Shown: positions 61,606 to 64,000 of the stretch, piece by piece
How positions within the stretch are numbered: position 1 is the first letter of the stretch
How the letters are laid out: each line of letters opens with the position of its first letter
Origin: Polaribacter sp. NJDZ03
GTDB lineage: Bacteria; Bacteroidota; Bacteroidia; Flavobacteriales; Flavobacteriaceae
DNA length: 64,000 bases
Direction: 5' to 3'
Assembly: GCF_019263805.1 (NCBI RefSeq)
Contig: NZ_CP079195.1
Location: 871,501 to 935,500, forward strand
Notes under the pieces: model-generated
Database searches by the model: none
What the model saw: only the letters and a program-made list of their open reading frames with translations
Told to the model about the DNA's origin: nothing
Position numbers and translations under genes: made by a program

Positions 61606-64000
61606 TTAAAAAGAAAGATTAAATCCTGCAGAAATAATTTTAGGAATAGGTTGCGCATACAAACTACCATACGTTTCTGGGTCAAAGAAACCGTCATAAT
61701 CTGTACCGATCACAAATAAATTACGTCCTTCTATATTAAAATTTAAACTTGATATGTTTAACTTTTCTAAATTTTTCTTTGGGATTGCATAACTGAACTT
61801 AATACTATTTATACGGATGTAAGAAATATCTTTTACCCAAATATCTAAGTCATTATATGTTTTTCCGTCATCTGAAGAATTGAACCATGTGTATACCAAA
61901 TCGGTATCGAAACCTGGAGAAGTTGCCCCAATTAAAGCAGGATAACTACCAGTGCCTGCTTTTAAAATATCTGTATTGTAATTATTACCTGGTTGCGCTA
62001 GAGCAAGGTTGTAACTAGGTGCCCCTTTTACGGTTTGCTTTATATTAAAATTAGTTAATACACGTAAATCGAACTGCTTATATTTAAAGCTATTTCTAAA
62101 ACCTCCTGTAAACTTAGGCGTTCCATCGCCCACATAAGAATATAGGTTTCTATGTTCTTCTCTTGTTAATTGATTTCCGTTGGTTCCTTTTTCTAAATTA
62201 TAAAAATCTACTGCAGAAACTTTCTTACCATCTTTCCAAAACAAAGGCAAGCCGTTACTGTCTAAACCTGCTGTTTTAATTGCAAAAATGGCATTTACAC
62301 TATACCCTTTTAAAGAAGGTTTAAAGTCTTCTTCTCTAGTTTCAATGTTATCAACAATACTTTTATTATGAGAAATATTTAAACCACTTGTCCATTTAAA
62401 ATCTGGCGTATTAATGTTTGTGGTATTAATAGAAAGTTCAAACCCTTTATTACTTACAGAAGCCCAGTTGGTGTTGATAAAATTATAACCACTTTCTAAA
62501 GGCACAGATCTTAAACCAATTAAATCTGTACTTTTTCTTGTATAATAATCTCCAGAAATATAAATTTTATTATCTAACAACCCTACATCTAAACCAATAT
62601 TAGAGGATACTGTTTTTTCCCATCTTAAATTTCCATTAGGTGCGTTTAAAGCTCTAATTGTTTCTTCATTAGTCCCTGGAAGAATAGAGGCTGTATAATA
62701 CTCACCAACCACAAATGGTGAGGTAGATTTATCTATATTTCCTTGTACACCATAAGAAGCTCTAACTTTTAAATCTGTTATAGCATCTACATTATACATA
62801 AAATCTTCTTTGTACACATTCCAAGAACCGGCAAAAGACCAAATAGGTAAATATCTATATTTAGGGTTCACTCCAAAAAGGTTAGAACCATCATACCTTA
62901 AACTGGTAAAAGCAGTATATTTTTTATCGTATGTATAAGAAACTGTTCCGAAAAAAGAAGCGTATGCATTTTCGCTCAATGTTTTTTGATAAGGATCAAA
63001 TAAAGAATTGGTTAATGAACGTTCATCTGTAATAGCAACAGAAGTTAAAGTGTTTGCATTGTAACCAAAACCTTTGGTATGAATTTGTGTTCTTTTGTTT
63101 CTTCTAAATTCTGTTCCCAACATAACATCTAGTTCATGAACATCATTAAAAGAAGTGTTGTAATTAGCCGTCGTTTTCCAGTTATATTGAAAAACATCTG
63201 CATTCCAATTCTGAATAATTCCACCTTTAGGCATATAATAAGAAGTACCTGTAGATGATGCATATTCAGATCTTTGCTCATATTTACGGGTATAGTAACT
63301 GTCTTCTGCACTATACTTTTCAGTTTTATCAAAATCTAATTGTAAACCTAATTGTGTATTAAAGTGAATATCTTTATTCAATTCATAACCAACATCAAAA
63401 ATGGCCTTTAAAGAGCTTGATACTAACTCGTAATTGGTATTTTTTCTTTCTTCTAAAATGTTATAATCTAGATTTAAATCTGATCTTTCTACCAAATCTG
63501 GATCATACATATAATTGCCATCCGCATCCTTTACTTTTAAATATGGATTGGCATTTCTTGAGTAATTAGAAGGATTTGTATATGCATCTGCTCCTGTAAT
63601 ATAAGAAGATGTTGTGGTTTGACTACCAAATAACGCTACACCAACTTTTAGTTTTTCGTTAACCTTAAAATTATCTTTTAACGTAATATTAAATCGTTTC
63701 TGACCTGTACCTTTCGTTGTTCCTTTTTCATCGAAAATACCTGTAGAAAAATAGTAATCATTATTCTCTGTTCCTCCAGAAAGACTAACACCATATTGTT
63801 GGTTTATAGCCATTTCATACAACTCATCTCCCCAATTCGTATTTATTTTTCTTAGATTATTAATCTCATTTTGGGCAGCACTAGAAATACTAGCAAAACC
63901 ATTATCTCTAAAATTGTTATACTCGTTATAATTATTTAAAATTCTAGCAACCTCTCCTCTATCTTGTTGGTATTTTAAATCTGATCTACCAGCTAAAAGC
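61606..64000 (-). CDS. SusC/RagA-family TonB-dependent transporter (partial)
   Basis: The C-terminal 797 residues of an outer-membrane SusC channel; the frame stays open to the window edge, so the true start is beyond 64000. A TTG at 63822 is not a start. Visible parts are a plug end (RKINTNWGDELYEMAINQQY, GVSLSGGTENNDYYFSTGIF) and barrel strands (SLRYDGSNLFGVNPKYRYLP, WEKTVSSNIGLDVGLLDNKI, GTPKFTGGFRNSFKYKQFDL) with the family's final ISAGFNLSF. N-terminal signal, DUF4480-like domain and TonB box are outside the window. SusC and SusD together import an oligomer or peptide. No degradative enzyme is in view to name it. Confidence 0.95.
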   Translation of the reverse strand, partial: LLAGRSDLKYQQDRGEVARILNNYNEYNNFRDNGFASISSAAQNEINNLRKINTNWGDELYEMAINQQYGVSLSGGTENNDYYFSTGIFDEKGTTKGTGQKRFNITLKDNFKVNEKLKVGVALFGSQTTTSSYITGADAYTNPSNYSRNANPYLKVKDADGNYMYDPDLVERSDLNLDYNILEERKNTNYELVSSSLKAIFDVGYELNKDIHFNTQLGLQLDFDKTEKYSAEDSYYTRKYEQRSEYASSTGTSYYMPKGGIIQNWNADVFQYNWKTTANYNTSFNDVHELDVMLGTEFRRNKRTQIHTKGFGYNANTLTSVAITDERSLTNSLFDPYQKTLSENAYASFFGTVSYTYDKKYTAFTSLRYDGSNLFGVNPKYRYLPIWSFAGSWNVYKEDFMYNVDAITDLKVRASYGVQGNIDKSTSPFVVGEYYTASILPGTNEETIRALNAPNGNLRWEKTVSSNIGLDVGLLDNKIYISGDYYTRKSTDLIGLRSVPLESGYNFINTNWASVSNKGFELSINTTNINTPDFKWTSGLNISHNKSIVDNIETREEDFKPSLKGYSVNAIFAIKTAGLDSNGLPLFWKDGKKVSAVDFYNLEKGTNGNQLTREEHRNLYSYVGDGTPKFTGGFRNSFKYKQFDLRVLTNFNIKQTVKGAPSYNLALAQPGNNYNTDILKAGTGSYPALIGATSPGFDTDLVYTWFNSSDDGKTYNDLDIWVKDISYIRINSIKFSYAIPKKNLEKLNISSLNFNIEGRNLFVIGTDYDGFFDPETYGSLYAQPIPKIISAGFNLSF

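Noticed and set aside
63606..63822. Start of the SusC gene at 63822
   Set aside because: That codon is TTG and the frame continues without a stop to 64000 with SusC-like sequence, so the gene is cut by the window edge.

Overview
The window looks like a chromosome segment of a marine Flavobacteriaceae-type Bacteroidetes. The DNA is AT-rich, promoters have the Bacteroidetes -7 box TAnnTTTG, and a SusC/SusD pair and TonB-dependent receptor are present. Outer-membrane proteins end in aromatic residues, and structured dispersed repeats of a kind common in flavobacteria occur twice. I see no tRNA, rRNA, CRISPR array, insertion sequence or phage gene.

Region 1 (about 1-29.2 kb) is an accessory island of mostly uncharacterised genes. 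It opens with a TPR-sensor histidine kinase and a NarL/LuxR-type response regulator, at the end of a possible six-gene minus-strand operon (SUKH/SMI1-KNR4, an unknown 835-aa-class protein, DUF1266-like, TPR, kinase, regulator). Upstream lies a three-gene operon of a small coiled coil, a von Willebrand A (vWA) protein and a divergent adenylosuccinate synthetase-like enzyme. Rightward operons follow with DUF7738/DUF6892-like, beta-propeller, DUF2314-ankyrin and SUKH proteins and a short endonuclease V-like protein. Leftward units complete the island and end with a 1668-residue DUF5724/DUF4132-type protein and two small partners. The main discovery is that eight transcription units here share an 18-bp dyad, consensus about ATCACTGwAwTnAGtGAT. 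In every case its inner edge is exactly 21 bp from a -7 box matching or resembling TAnnTTTG. This points to one activator-dependent regulon, plausibly run by the two-component system in the first operon. I consider this the undescribed system in the window: a co-regulated vWA / PurA-like / SUKH / EndoV-like / DUF4132 network whose function is unknown but whose content recalls stress or conflict systems.

Region 2 (about 30-58.1 kb) is a nearly complete cobalamin (B12) biosynthesis cluster, all on the plus strand and mostly overlapping: cobQ, a CobD-type aminotransferase, cbiB, a P-loop kinase-like gene, a B12 riboswitch with a BtuB-like receptor, a ferredoxin, an SDR-SUMT fusion, cbiX, cobI, a cobJ-cobH fusion, bluB, cobL, a cbiG-cobM fusion, cobK, cbiD, a Ni/Co transporter-like gene, a ChlI-ChlD fusion, cobU, cbiA, a PduO-type adenosyltransferase, a CobW GTPase, a DUF6933-like gene and cobN. 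Early-insertion (CbiX, CbiG, CbiD) and late-insertion-type (CobN with an AAA-vWA partner) components occur together. cobS and cobT are not in the window.

Region 3 (58.2-64 kb, minus strand) carries an M48-like metallopeptidase lipoprotein, a DUF5018/YD-repeat-like lipoprotein, a SusD protein and a SusC receptor cut by the window edge. Together they form a nutrient-uptake locus with no glycoside hydrolase in view.
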